From Alphaproteobacteria bacterium (lineage in GTDB: Bacteria; Pseudomonadota; Alphaproteobacteria; CALKHQ01), in the NCBI GenBank assembly GCA_041396705.1, contig JAWKYB010000008.1, forward strand, positions 186,001 to 250,000: a stretch of DNA of 64,000 nucleotides, in the 5' to 3' direction. Below, piece after piece: positions 17,983 through 26,866 of this stretch. How positions within the stretch are numbered: the stretch's first letter is position 1; every line of letters starts with the position of its first letter. Both the position numbers and the translations under genes were made by a program. Below the pieces are notes generated by a model. The model did no database searches. It was not told the origin of the DNA and saw nothing but the letters and a program-made list of their open reading frames with translations.

Positions 17983-18472
17983 ATCGGCGCATTCCGGATC
18001 GATGTTCGCCCGCCGCATCAGCGTCGAGCAGGTCGAGGAAGGCAACGAGCTGGCGCCCAGGTTCGACGCCGACGGCCTGCTGCCCTGCGTCACCACCGAT
18101 CATGCTTCCGGCGAGCTGCTGATGCTGGGCTACATGAACGCCGAGGCGCTGCAGAAGACGATCGAGACCGGCGAGGCGCACTATTTCAGCCGTTCGCGAC
18201 AGGTGCTGTGGCGCAAGGGCGCCACCAGCGGGCTGGTGCAGCACGTGGTGGAGATGCGGATCGACGACGACCAGGATGCGATCTGGCTGCGCGTGCGCAT
18301 CGAGGGCGACGCCAGTTGCCACGTCGGCTACCGCTCCTGCTTCTATCGCTCGGTGCCTACCGGGGCCGACGTGCCGGCGGGCGGCGCGGTGACGCTGCGG
18401 TTCGAGGAGCACGCCAAGACCTTCGATCCGGTTGCGGTCTACGGCGACGCGCCCAATCCGACGAAGCTGTAG
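17969..18472 (+). CDS. hisI: Phosphoribosyl-AMP cyclohydrolase
   Basis: 167 residues, third step of histidine synthesis. Carries LMLGYMNAEAL, FSRSRQVLWRKGATSG, the Mg2+ site DDDQDA, and the zinc cysteines in CHVGYRSCFYR. It is the free-standing HisI without HisE. The upstream ATG overlaps folE; Met12 (18002) is an equally plausible start. Overlap with folE suggests coupled translation of two unrelated pathways that both use purine nucleotides. Confidence 0.95.
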   Translation: MAGAESAHSGSMFARRISVEQVEEGNELAPRFDADGLLPCVTTDHASGELLMLGYMNAEALQKTIETGEAHYFSRSRQVLWRKGATSGLVQHVVEMRIDDDQDAIWLRVRIEGDASCHVGYRSCFYRSVPTGADVPAGGAVTLRFEEHAKTFDPVAVYGDAPNPTKL

Positions 18473-18586
18473 CGACCCGAACCGGCCCGCCCGGCCCATT
18501 GGCCGAAAAGCCCTGTTTACGTCCCTTTTTCGAATTCGTGCTCTCCTGTGCGGCCAAGCGTCATTGCCGATCAGGGAGAGAGAGCA

Positions 18587-19192
18587 ATGTTTCGACTTTC
18601 GCCAAGGTCCGCCGCGGTCGCGGCCTCCGCCCTCGGTCTCGCCCTGCTCGGCGGGTGCTACACCGACGGCTCCGACAACAGGATCGTGGTCGCCAACGCC
18701 GCCTTCGACGACTACGATGTCGAGGCAGCCATTGCCAGCCTGGATGCCAAGGCCAACGACCGGATCGCCTGGCTTCGGACGATCACCGAGATCCTGGTCT
18801 GGACCGACATGGCCTATGACCTCAAGACCTATTGGGCCACGCCGGCGGCAGGCCAGGCTCTGCGCATGATCAACGGCGAGGACAACGCCTTCGCGTATAT
18901 CAACAGGCTGGATCGCGAAAGCGGGACCAACGCCGGCTTGATGGAGAGCATGCTGGAGCATCTGGTCACGCGCACCTGCCCGCAGATTGCCGAATGTCCC
19001 GCCAGCGTGGTCGACGTGCTTTACGGCCGCCGGCAGATCGCGACGGCCGAGTTCGACGAGTATGTAAGGCGCGCACGTTGTACCTTTGGCAGCAACGGGG
19101 CATGTACGACGACGACCACCGCGACCGGGAACGAGGGCAACAACGGCGAAGGCGCGGCCGGCGGCGGCGATTCCGGCGGCCACGCCATGTGA
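18587..19192 (+). CDS. Putative lipoprotein, unknown function
   Basis: 201 residues. Signal peptide with lipobox LGGC (Cys at about 25), then a mostly helical domain of about 125 residues with four cysteines (RTCPQIAEC, RRARCTFGSNGAC) and a Thr-run plus Gly/Asn-rich tail (last 40). The ribosome site AGGGAGAG sits just before the ATG and decides this start. I do not recognise the family. It stands alone between hisI and the convergent pnp. Confidence 0.7.
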   Translation: MFRLSPRSAAVAASALGLALLGGCYTDGSDNRIVVANAAFDDYDVEAAIASLDAKANDRIAWLRTITEILVWTDMAYDLKTYWATPAAGQALRMINGEDNAFAYINRLDRESGTNAGLMESMLEHLVTRTCPQIAECPASVVDVLYGRRQIATAEFDEYVRRARCTFGSNGACTTTTTATGNEGNNGEGAAGGGDSGGHAM

Positions 19193-19304
19193 TCCGCCTG
19201 CCGCACGCCAGATCCCTGCAGCCGTAGGGGCTCTGCCCCGCAGAGGATCGACACGTCGCTGACCGCAGGGCGTTCGCTCCATGCAGACCGGGCACCCGGT
19301 CATG

Positions 19305-19330
19305 AAAACGGCGGCCCGAGGGCCGCCGTT
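19305..19330 (-). terminator. Rho-independent terminator of pnp
   Basis: A 10-bp stem (ACGGCGGCCC / GGGCCGCCGT) with a two-base loop, followed on the minus strand by TTTT. It lies 26 nt after the pnp stop and may act in both directions between the convergent lipoprotein gene and pnp. Confidence 0.75.
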
Positions 19331-19355
19331 GCATATTCCGAACCGTTCGATCGAC

Positions 19356-21731
19356 TCAATCGTCGTCGTGGCTACGGCGCGCATGATCGCGATCCCGCTC
19401 GCGCCGGCGGCCGCGGTCGCGGTCGCGGCCGCCGCCACCGGCGAAGTCGACGTCGGCCGCATCGCCGCCGCGCGGGGCGAAGTCGCGATCGCCGCCGCCC
19501 TCGCGACGCGGACCCCGATCACGGTCGCGGTCGCCGCGGAAGCCGCCGCGATCCCCGCCGCGGTCGCCGCGGTCACGGTCGCGGCCGCCACCGCCACCGC
19601 CGCCCTCGCGTCTGGGCCGCTCGGCCACTTGCAGCGCCTCGCCGGTCGCCTGGTCGACGCAGCGCATCGACAGCCGCACCTTGCCGCGGTCGTCGAAGCC
19701 CAGCACCATCACCTTGACCGCGTCGCCTTCCTTGACCACGTCGGTGGTCCGCTCGACCCGGCCCTCGGTCAGCTCCGAGATGTGGACCAGGCCGTCGCGG
19801 TTGCCGATGAAGTTGACGAAGGCGCCGAAGTCGGTCGTCTTCACCACCTTGCCGTCATAGATCTTGTTGACCTCCGGCTCGGCCACGATGCCCTGGATCC
19901 AGTCGATCGCGCGCTGGATCACAGCCGCATCGACGGCGGAGACGTTGATCGTGCCGTCGTCCTCGATGTCGATTTTGGCGCCGGTGGTCTCGGTGATCTC
20001 GCGGATCACCTTGCCGCCGGTGCCGATCACCTCGCGGATCTTGTCCTTCGGGATGTTGATCACCGTGATCCGCGGTGCGAACTGCGACACCTCCTGGCGG
20101 GCGTCGCTGAGCGCCTTGGCCATCTCGCCGAGGATGTGCAGGCGGCCGTCGCGGGCCTGGGCCAGGGCGATCCGCATGATCTCCTCGGTGATCGAGGTGA
20201 TCTTGATGTCCATCTGCAGCGAGGTCACGCCCTCGGACGTGCCGGCAACCTTGAAGTCCATGTCGCCGAGATGGTCCTCGTCGCCGAGGATGTCCGACAG
20301 CACGGCAAACCGCTCGTCTTCCTTGATCAGGCCCATGGCGATGCCGGCGACCGGCCGCGCCAGCGGCACGCCGGCGTCCATCAGCGCCAGCGAGGTGCCG
20401 CACACGGTCGCCATCGACGACGACCCGTTGGACTCGGTGATCTCGGACACCACGCGCAGCGTGTAGGGGAAGGCGTCGCGGTCCGGCATCAGCGGGTGCA
20501 GCGCGCGCCAGGCCAGCTTGCCGTGGCCGATCTCGCGCCGGCCCGGCGAGCCCATCCGGCCCGCCTCGCCCACCGAGTAGGGCGGGAAGTTGTAGTGCAG
20601 CATGAAGCGCTCGCGGTATTCGCCGGCCAGCGCGTCGATGATCTGCTCGTCCTGGGTGGTGCCCAGGGTGGCGACGACCAGCGCCTGGGTTTCGCCGCGG
20701 GTGAACAGGGCCGAGCCGTGCGCGCGAGGCAGGATGCCGACCTCGCTCATGATCGGGCGCACCGTCTTGGTGTCGCGGCCATCGATGCGCATCCCGGTGT
20801 CCAGGATCGCATTGCGGACCACGTCGCTCTCCAGCTCCTTGAAGGCGCCGGACACCGCTTCGCCGACCGCCGGGTCGTCGCCGGCCAGCTCTTCCTTCAC
20901 CTTGCTGCGGACCGCGTCGAGCTTGTCGAGGCGGGCGGTCTTCTGCGGCTCCTTGTAGGCCTCGCGCACGCCGGCCTCGGCCGCTTCGCGCACGCGCGCG
21001 GCCAGCGCCTTGGCCTCATCGGTCTCCTGCGGCGCCGGCCAGGGCTCCTTGGCGCTGTCCTCGGCCAGCTCGATGATCAGGTCGATCACCGCCTGCATCT
21101 CGCGATGGCCCATGGTCACCGCCTCGAGCATCCGGTCCTCGGTCAACTCCTTGGCCTCGGATTCGACCATCAGCACGCCCTGCTGGGTGCCGGCCACGAC
21201 CAGGTCGAGGTCCGACGACTGCAACTGCGTCATCGTCGGGTTCAGCACCAGCCTGCCGTCGACATTGCCGATACGCGCAGCGCCGATCGGGCCCATGAAC
21301 GGCACGCCGGAGATGGTCAGGGCCGCCGACGCGCCGATCATCGAGGCGATGTCGGGATCGTTCTCGAGATCGTGCGCCAGCACGGTGGCCACGATCTGGG
21401 TCTCATTGAGGAAACCCTTGGCGAACAAAGGGCGGATCGGTCGGTCGATCAGCCGCGAGACCAGCGTTTCCTTCTCGCTGGGCCGTCCTTCGCGCTTGAA
21501 AAAGCCGCCGGGAATCTTGCCGGCGGCGAACGTCTTTTCCTGGTAGTTCACGGTCAGCGGGAAAAAGCCCTGACCGGGCTTCGGCTTCTTGGCGGCCACC
21601 GCGGTGCACAGCACCATGGTCTCGCCATAGGTGACGAGCACGGCGCCGTCGGCCTGGCGGGCGATGTGCCCGGTCTCCAGGATCAGGGGGCGCCCGCCCC
21701 AGGTGATTTCCTTACGAACCACGTCAAACAT
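19356..21731 (-). CDS. pnp: Polyribonucleotide nucleotidyltransferase (PNPase)
   Basis: About 791 residues. A 3'-5' phosphorolytic exoribonuclease and degradosome component. Two RNase PH domains, a KH domain (GTGGKVIREIT) and an S1 domain are followed by a tail of about 90 residues rich in RDRDRG and GGGG stretches. The family is usually about 700-720 residues, so the tail is extra and resembles RNA-binding RGG tails. ATG 21731 (MFDVVRKEI) matches the family start; GTG 21743 is in frame. It is last in the rpsO-pnp block. Confidence 0.97.
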   Translation of the reverse strand: MFDVVRKEITWGGRPLILETGHIARQADGAVLVTYGETMVLCTAVAAKKPKPGQGFFPLTVNYQEKTFAAGKIPGGFFKREGRPSEKETLVSRLIDRPIRPLFAKGFLNETQIVATVLAHDLENDPDIASMIGASAALTISGVPFMGPIGAARIGNVDGRLVLNPTMTQLQSSDLDLVVAGTQQGVLMVESEAKELTEDRMLEAVTMGHREMQAVIDLIIELAEDSAKEPWPAPQETDEAKALAARVREAAEAGVREAYKEPQKTARLDKLDAVRSKVKEELAGDDPAVGEAVSGAFKELESDVVRNAILDTGMRIDGRDTKTVRPIMSEVGILPRAHGSALFTRGETQALVVATLGTTQDEQIIDALAGEYRERFMLHYNFPPYSVGEAGRMGSPGRREIGHGKLAWRALHPLMPDRDAFPYTLRVVSEITESNGSSSMATVCGTSLALMDAGVPLARPVAGIAMGLIKEDERFAVLSDILGDEDHLGDMDFKVAGTSEGVTSLQMDIKITSITEEIMRIALAQARDGRLHILGEMAKALSDARQEVSQFAPRITVINIPKDKIREVIGTGGKVIREITETTGAKIDIEDDGTINVSAVDAAVIQRAIDWIQGIVAEPEVNKIYDGKVVKTTDFGAFVNFIGNRDGLVHISELTEGRVERTTDVVKEGDAVKVMVLGFDDRGKVRLSMRCVDQATGEALQVAERPRREGGGGGGGRDRDRGDRGGDRGGFRGDRDRDRGPRREGGGDRDFAPRGGDAADVDFAGGGGRDRDRGRRRERDRDHARRSHDDD

Positions 21732-21788
21732 CAGATATTCCACTTCATCCGGGCACTCCGGCCCTCTTCCGCATCAAAAGCGGCGGCC

Positions 21789-21816
21789 CGGCATGCCCGC
21801 CCTTCGGGCGATGCCG
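21789..21816 (-). promoter_or_regulatory. Hairpin in the rpsO-pnp intergenic leader
   Basis: CGGCAT pairs with ATGCCG and CGCCC with GGGCG around a GAA loop, with a small bulge. It lies in the 156-nt leader before pnp. In E. coli the equivalent leader hairpin is cut by RNase III and mediates PNPase autocontrol; an equivalent role here is inferred from position. Confidence 0.4.
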
Positions 21817-21887
21817 TCCGCCGATCGTTCCAGCCAGGGGGAAGTGCCGCCGATCGCGCATCGGCCCGGCCGGCGGCGTGTCCATTC

Positions 21888-22157
21888 CTAGCGCCGCAGC
21901 CCCAGGCGCTCGATGAGCTGGCGGTACCGCCCCTCGTCCTTGCGCTTGAGGTAGTCCAGCAGGCGACGGCGCTGTCCGACCATGATCAGCAGCCCGCGCC
22001 TCGAGTGATGGTCCTTCTTGTGATTGCCCAGGTGATCGGTGAGGTTGCGGATACGCTCGCTTAGGATCGCGACCTGGACCTCGGGCGAACCGGTGTCGCC
22101 CTCCTTGGTCGCATATTCCCCGATCAGTTCCTGTTTCCGTTCGGCCGTAATCGACAT
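21888..22157 (-). CDS. rpsO: 30S ribosomal protein S15
   Basis: 89 residues, the standard length. Begins MSITAERKQELI and contains DTGSPEVQVAILSERI and NHKKDHHSRRGLL, the 16S rRNA helix 22 contact. It lies between truB and pnp, the usual alphaproteobacterial order. Confidence 0.98.
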   Translation of the reverse strand: MSITAERKQELIGEYATKEGDTGSPEVQVAILSERIRNLTDHLGNHKKDHHSRRGLLIMVGQRRRLLDYLKRKDEGRYRQLIERLGLRR

Positions 22158-22174
22158 CGTGCTCACTCCATAGG

Positions 22175-23143
22175 TCAGAGGTTCAGCACGCGAACCGGAT
22201 GGATCTGCGTCACCGGACCGAAACGCGCGGCAAAGGCCGTATGCTGCGGGCCGAAATCCAGGCGGGCAATGGCGATGGGCGTGTCGCCCGCAAGGGCACA
22301 CACCAAATCTCCATCGCACAGATCCCGGATGGTGTTCAGATCCACGGTTCGAAGCACTTGAACGGCCTGGCCTCGCCGCAGCCGCTCGGCTTCCATGTCG
22401 GTCACGGCCAGCGCCGGGATGTCGTCCAGCGCGGTCTTGACCGGCATGACATGCTCAAGACGCGCGGCACTATGCCCCAAAGCCTCTATATCCGAAAGGG
22501 AAATCGCGTCGCGCTCGGTGAACGGACCGACCCGCAACCGGCGCAGTGCGGCGACGTGCCCGAGGCAGCCCAGCGCCGTCGCCAGGTCGCGCGCCAGCGC
22601 GCGGACATAGAAGCCCTTGCCGCAATCGACCTCGAGTTCCGCCGTGTCCGCATCCGGCACGCCGACCAGCTCCAGCCGCTGCACAGTGACCGGCCGCGCA
22701 TGCAGCGTGAACGCCTCTTCCGCGCGGGCCAGGTCGTATGCGCGCTCGCCATCGACCTTGATCGCCGAATAGCGCGGCGGCACCTGCGCGATCGTGCCGA
22801 GGAAGCCGGGCAGGGCGGCGCGGATCGCCGCCTCGTCCGGCCGCCGGTCGGAGGTCTCCAGCACCGCGCCCTCGGCGTCCTCGGTGTCGCGCCGCTCGCC
22901 CCAGCGGATGCGGAAGCGATAAGTCTTGGCGCCGTCCATGACGAACTGCACGGTCTTGGTCGCCTCGCCGAAGGCGATCGGCAGCAGGCCGGTGGCGAGC
23001 GGGTCGAGCGTGCCGCCGTGGCCGGCCTTGGCGGCGTCGAGCAGGCGGCGCGCCCGGCCGACCACCGCGGTCGAGGTGACCCCGGGTTCCTTGTCGACGA
23101 TCAGCCAGCCATGTACCGCCTGGCCCTTGCGCCGGCGCGCCAC
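22175..23143 (-). CDS. truB: tRNA pseudouridine(55) synthase
   Basis: 322 residues. Makes pseudouridine 55 in the T-loop of tRNAs. Catalytic Asp lies in GHGGTLDPLATGLLP (about 40-54), with the YSAIKVDGERAYDLAR block and a C-terminal PUA-like region. GTG 23143 begins 4 nt after the rbfA stop. Confidence 0.96.
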   Translation of the reverse strand: MARRRKGQAVHGWLIVDKEPGVTSTAVVGRARRLLDAAKAGHGGTLDPLATGLLPIAFGEATKTVQFVMDGAKTYRFRIRWGERRDTEDAEGAVLETSDRRPDEAAIRAALPGFLGTIAQVPPRYSAIKVDGERAYDLARAEEAFTLHARPVTVQRLELVGVPDADTAELEVDCGKGFYVRALARDLATALGCLGHVAALRRLRVGPFTERDAISLSDIEALGHSAARLEHVMPVKTALDDIPALAVTDMEAERLRRGQAVQVLRTVDLNTIRDLCDGDLVCALAGDTPIAIARLDFGPQHTAFAARFGPVTQIHPVRVLNL

Positions 23144-23147
23144 GCCC

Positions 23148-23543
23148 TCAGTCCTCCGCCTCGCCGTCGTCGGACGCCGGCGCCACCCTGCGCAGCAGGC
23201 GGTCGATCGAGTCCGCGTGGTCGAAGCTTTCGTCCGGCACGAAGCGCAGCCGCGGCAGCGCACGCAGCCGCAGGTGGTGGCCCAGCAAGGTGCGCAGGTG
23301 CGGCGCCGCCCGGCCGAGTCCCTGGGCGATCGGCCCGACGTCGTGGCCGCCCAGCGGCAGGAAGAACACGGTCGCGTTCTTCAGATCGGGGCTGATCCGC
23401 ACTTCGCTGATGGTCAGCGAGACGCCCTGCAACGCCGGGTCGTGCAGTTCCTCGCGCATGAAGATGCTGGCCAGCGCATGGCGGATTTCCTCGCCGACCC
23501 GCAGCTGGCGCTGGGACGGCAGGCCGGCCGGGTTCTTTCTCAT
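23148..23543 (-). CDS. rbfA: Ribosome-binding factor A
   Basis: 131 residues with a type II KH-like fold. Needed for 16S rRNA 5' end maturation and cold growth. LRVGEEIRHALASIF, LTISEVRISPDLKNATVFF and PRLRFVPDESF are the family signatures. It lies 54 nt after infB. Confidence 0.96.
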   Translation of the reverse strand: MRKNPAGLPSQRQLRVGEEIRHALASIFMREELHDPALQGVSLTISEVRISPDLKNATVFFLPLGGHDVGPIAQGLGRAAPHLRTLLGHHLRLRALPRLRFVPDESFDHADSIDRLLRRVAPASDDGEAED

Positions 23544-23597
23544 CGGCGGCTCCAGCGGGCGGCCGGGCAGCGGGCCCGGCCGAATTCGCCCGTTCGG

Positions 23598-26132
23598 CTA
23601 CAGCTTCGCGGCGACTTCCTGGACCTCGAAGCACTCGATCACGTCGCCGACCTGGATGTCCTGGTAGTTCTCGAAGCCCATGCCGCACTCGTAGCCGGCC
23701 TGGACCTCGCGCACCTCGTCCTTGAAGCGGCGCAGGGTGCCCAGGTTGCCCTCGTGGATCACCACGTCGTCGCGCAGCAGGCGCACCTTCGAGCCGCGGC
23801 GGACCACGCCATCGGTGACGCGGCAGCCGGCCACCTTGCCGGCCTTGGTGACCGTGAACACCTCGCGGATCTCGGCATGGCCGAGGAAGTTCTCCTGCAG
23901 GGTCGGCGCCATCAGGCCCTGAATCAGCGCCTTGGCGTCGTTGACGATGTCGTAGATCACCGAATAGTAGCGGATGTCGACGCCGTCGCGCTGGGCCATG
24001 TCGCGGGCCTGCGGGTTGGCGCGGACGTTGAAGCCGACCACCAGCGCCCCGCTGGCCTTGGCCAGGGTGATGTCGGATTCGTTGATGCCGCCCACGGCCG
24101 CGTGCAGCACGCGCACGCCGACCTCCTCGTTGGCCAGCTGCTCCAGCGCCGCCGCGATCGCCTCCACCGAGCCGTGCACGTCGGCCTTCAGCACGATGGC
24201 CAGTTCCTTCGACTCGCCCGACTTGATGGCGCTGAACATCTGTTCCAGCGTGCCGCGCGCCTGCGGAGTCGAATCCTGGTCGCGCTTGCGCCGGCTGCGG
24301 AATTCCGCCACCTCGCGGGCGCGGGATTCGCTGTCGACCACGATCACGTCGTCGCCGGCCTCCGGCGTGCCCTGCAGGCCGAGGATCGACACCGGCATCG
24401 ACGGGCCGGCCGCCTCCACCTGTTCGCCGCGGTCGTTGACCAGGGCGCGCACGCGGCCCCACTCCGCGCCGGCAATGAAGATGTCGCCCGGCCGCAGCGT
24501 GCCGCGCTGGATCAGCGCGGTCGCCACCGAGCCGCGGCCGCGCTCCATGCGCGATTCGATGATCGCGCCCTGGGCGGGTCCGGTCGCATTGGCGCGCAGG
24601 TCCAGCAACTCCGCCTGCAGCAGGATCGCCTCGACCAGCCTGTCCAGGTTGGTGCCCTTCAGCGCGGAGACCGGCACGTCCAGCACGTCGCCGCCCAGCG
24701 CTTCGACCTGGATCTCGTGCGCAAGCAGATCGGTGCGCACCTTGTCCGGGTTGGCGTCCGGCCGGTCGATCTTGTTGATCGCGACGATCATCGGCACGCC
24801 GGCCGCCTTGGCGTGGCGGATCGCCTCCACCGTCTGCGGCTGGATCGAATCGTCGGCGGCGACGACCAGCACCACCAGGTCGGTCACCTTGGCACCGCGC
24901 GCCCGCATTGCGGTAAACGCCGCGTGGCCCGGCGTATCCAGGAAGGTGATCTTGTGGCCGTCGTCGGTGGTCACCTGATAGGCGCCGATATGCTGGGTGA
25001 TGCCGCCCGCCTCGCGGCTGACCACGTCCGACTTGCGCAGCGCGTCCAGCAGCGAGGTCTTGCCGTGGTCGACATGGCCCATGACCGTCACCACCGGCGG
25101 ACGCGGCTCGCCGCTGGAATCGTGCTCCGCGGTCAGCTCCAGACCCTGCTCGACATCGGCTTCTGTCACCCGGCGTGCCCGGTGGCCGAACTCGGTCACC
25201 ACCAGCTCGGCGGTATCGGCGTCGAGCGCGTGATTGATGGTGGCCATCACGCCGCTGCGCATCAGCGTCTTGATCACGTCGGCGGCCCGCTCGGCCATGC
25301 GGTTGGCCAGCTCCTGCACCGTGATGACCTCGGGCACCACGACGTCGCGGATGACCTTGGTCTTCTCGCTGGCCCGCTGCTGCTGCGACAGGCGCTGCTT
25401 TTCCTTCTCCCGGGCGCGCCGGACCGCCGCCAGCGAGCGCTGGCGGTCCTCGGCGCTGCCGTCGAGGGCCTGTGCGATGGTCAGCTTGCCGGTGCGCCGC
25501 CGCGGCTCCGACCGCGCCCGGACCGGCGCCCGCTTGCCGGCAACGGCGCGCCGCTCCTCCTCGGGCTCGGCGGTCGCTTCCGCCGGCTCGCGCGCCGGTG
25601 CGTGGGCCGCATGCGGCCGGCGTGCCTGATCCGCGGCCACGGGTGGAACAGCCGCCGCCGGCTCCGCCGGCGCGGGCTGGGCCGCGCTGGTCGCCGCCTC
25701 GGCTTCGGCCTCCGCCTTGCGGCGCGCCTCGTCCTCGACGCGGCGCTTGGCTTCCTCGGCTTCGGCCTTGCGACGCTCCTCGGCCTCGATCCGGCGGCGC
25801 TCCTCCTCCTCGGCCTGGCGGACCTTGGCCTCTTCGTGGGCCTGGATCGCCTGCTTGAGCGCGCGGACGCGCGACTCCCGCTCGGTCTCGGTCAGGTCGG
25901 CGGCGCCGGTCTGCCCGCCGCGCTGGCCCTTCGGCCGGCTGGTCTTGGCAACCTCGACCGGCGGCCGCTCGACGGCGCGCTTGCGCTTGACCTCGACCGC
26001 AACGGTCTTGCTGCGTCCATGCGAAAAGCTCTGCCGGACCTGGCCGGTCTCGACCTGGCGGTTCAACTGCAACCGGCCGCGCCCACCCAGGCTGAGCGGC
26101 TTCTTCGTCTTGTCGTCTGTACCTTCGGTCAT
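23598..26132 (-). CDS. infB: Translation initiation factor IF-2
   Basis: 844 residues. A charged N-terminal region (about 90-150) is strongly coiled-coil; the IF2 N-terminal module follows near 260-300. The GTPase domain has GHVDHGKTS (352-360), DTPG (399-402) and NKID (453-456). The C-terminal domains bind fMet-tRNA. It overlaps ylxR by ATGA, showing coupling. Confidence 0.98.
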   Translation of the reverse strand: MTEGTDDKTKKPLSLGGRGRLQLNRQVETGQVRQSFSHGRSKTVAVEVKRKRAVERPPVEVAKTSRPKGQRGGQTGAADLTETERESRVRALKQAIQAHEEAKVRQAEEEERRRIEAEERRKAEAEEAKRRVEDEARRKAEAEAEAATSAAQPAPAEPAAAVPPVAADQARRPHAAHAPAREPAEATAEPEEERRAVAGKRAPVRARSEPRRRTGKLTIAQALDGSAEDRQRSLAAVRRAREKEKQRLSQQQRASEKTKVIRDVVVPEVITVQELANRMAERAADVIKTLMRSGVMATINHALDADTAELVVTEFGHRARRVTEADVEQGLELTAEHDSSGEPRPPVVTVMGHVDHGKTSLLDALRKSDVVSREAGGITQHIGAYQVTTDDGHKITFLDTPGHAAFTAMRARGAKVTDLVVLVVAADDSIQPQTVEAIRHAKAAGVPMIVAINKIDRPDANPDKVRTDLLAHEIQVEALGGDVLDVPVSALKGTNLDRLVEAILLQAELLDLRANATGPAQGAIIESRMERGRGSVATALIQRGTLRPGDIFIAGAEWGRVRALVNDRGEQVEAAGPSMPVSILGLQGTPEAGDDVIVVDSESRAREVAEFRSRRKRDQDSTPQARGTLEQMFSAIKSGESKELAIVLKADVHGSVEAIAAALEQLANEEVGVRVLHAAVGGINESDITLAKASGALVVGFNVRANPQARDMAQRDGVDIRYYSVIYDIVNDAKALIQGLMAPTLQENFLGHAEIREVFTVTKAGKVAGCRVTDGVVRRGSKVRLLRDDVVIHEGNLGTLRRFKDEVREVQAGYECGMGFENYQDIQVGDVIECFEVQEVAAKL

Positions 26133-26812
26133 CGAGCCTCGCTATCCCCGCCACCGGCCGTCGCGACCGGGTCGAGTCCCCGGTACCGCGCCAGACGCCC
26201 GGCGGCGCCCATCACCTTCGTCGTCATCGGGCCAGCAGCGATCGCGGCGTGCACGCTTTCCTGCCGCCCGAACGGCCTGCCCAGCTGATCCGCGTCGAGA
26301 AGGTCCACCAACGGCACCGGCCGGTCCAAGGCCTGTGCCAGCGCCCGCAGCTTCCGCGCCCCATCCGCCTGACGGTCTCGCGCCGACAATAAGACCGATG
26401 CGCGGCCCGAGTGCAAGACGGCTCGCACTTTTTCATAGCCGCAGACGGCATCGCCCGCCCGCCGCGCCAGCGCGACGGCGGCGATCAAACGGTCGGTCAG
26501 AAGGCCGCCGACCCGGTCGGCAAGGTCGTCGGCGGCGTTGACCGCGGCTTTCGCCGCCCGCGCAAAGGCGCGGCGGCGCACCGCCTCGGCCACCGTGGCC
26601 GCGTCCGCCGTGACCCACAGGCCGCGGCCGGGCAGCTTGCCGTCGAGATCCGGAACCACCTCCTGGCCCGGCCCGACGACGAAGCGCAGCAGGTCCGCCG
26701 CGTCGCCGCGCGCACCGGTGACGATGCAGCGCCGCTCCGGCTCGTGCCGGAGCCGCCGCCGCGCGCCTGCGCCGGGGGCGTCATCCGCGCATGTCTGGGC
26801 TGCCGTGTTCAA
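26129..26812 (-). CDS. ylxR: YlxR-type RNA-binding protein with a second L7Ae-like domain
   Basis: About 227 residues. The N-terminal YlxR domain carries ERRCIVTGARG and GRGLWV; the C-terminal half resembles L7Ae-type domains (LIAAVALARRAGDAVCGYEKV). YlxR proteins bind RNA and in other bacteria modulate RNase P or transcription. TTG 26812 is preceded by AGGGA at ideal spacing and is preferred; an in-frame GTG at 26848 is possible. Lies between nusA and infB as usual. Confidence 0.88.
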   Translation of the reverse strand: MNTAAQTCADDAPGAGARRRLRHEPERRCIVTGARGDAADLLRFVVGPGQEVVPDLDGKLPGRGLWVTADAATVAEAVRRRAFARAAKAAVNAADDLADRVGGLLTDRLIAAVALARRAGDAVCGYEKVRAVLHSGRASVLLSARDRQADGARKLRALAQALDRPVPLVDLLDADQLGRPFGRQESVHAAIAAGPMTTKVMGAAGRLARYRGLDPVATAGGGDSEAR

Positions 26813-26866
26813 TCCATTCCCTATCTGCCGGCCGCTGCCGGCGCGCACCGCCGCGTGCCATCGCCA

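Noticed and set aside
19370..19610. Repetitive sequence that resembles an array
   Set aside because: Short irregular codon-level repeats encoding the PNPase tail; no uniform repeat and spacer units, so not CRISPR.
19281..22064. 927-codon open frame antisense to pnp
   Set aside because: Composition is that of a GC-skewed shadow, and pnp on the other strand is full length with all domains.
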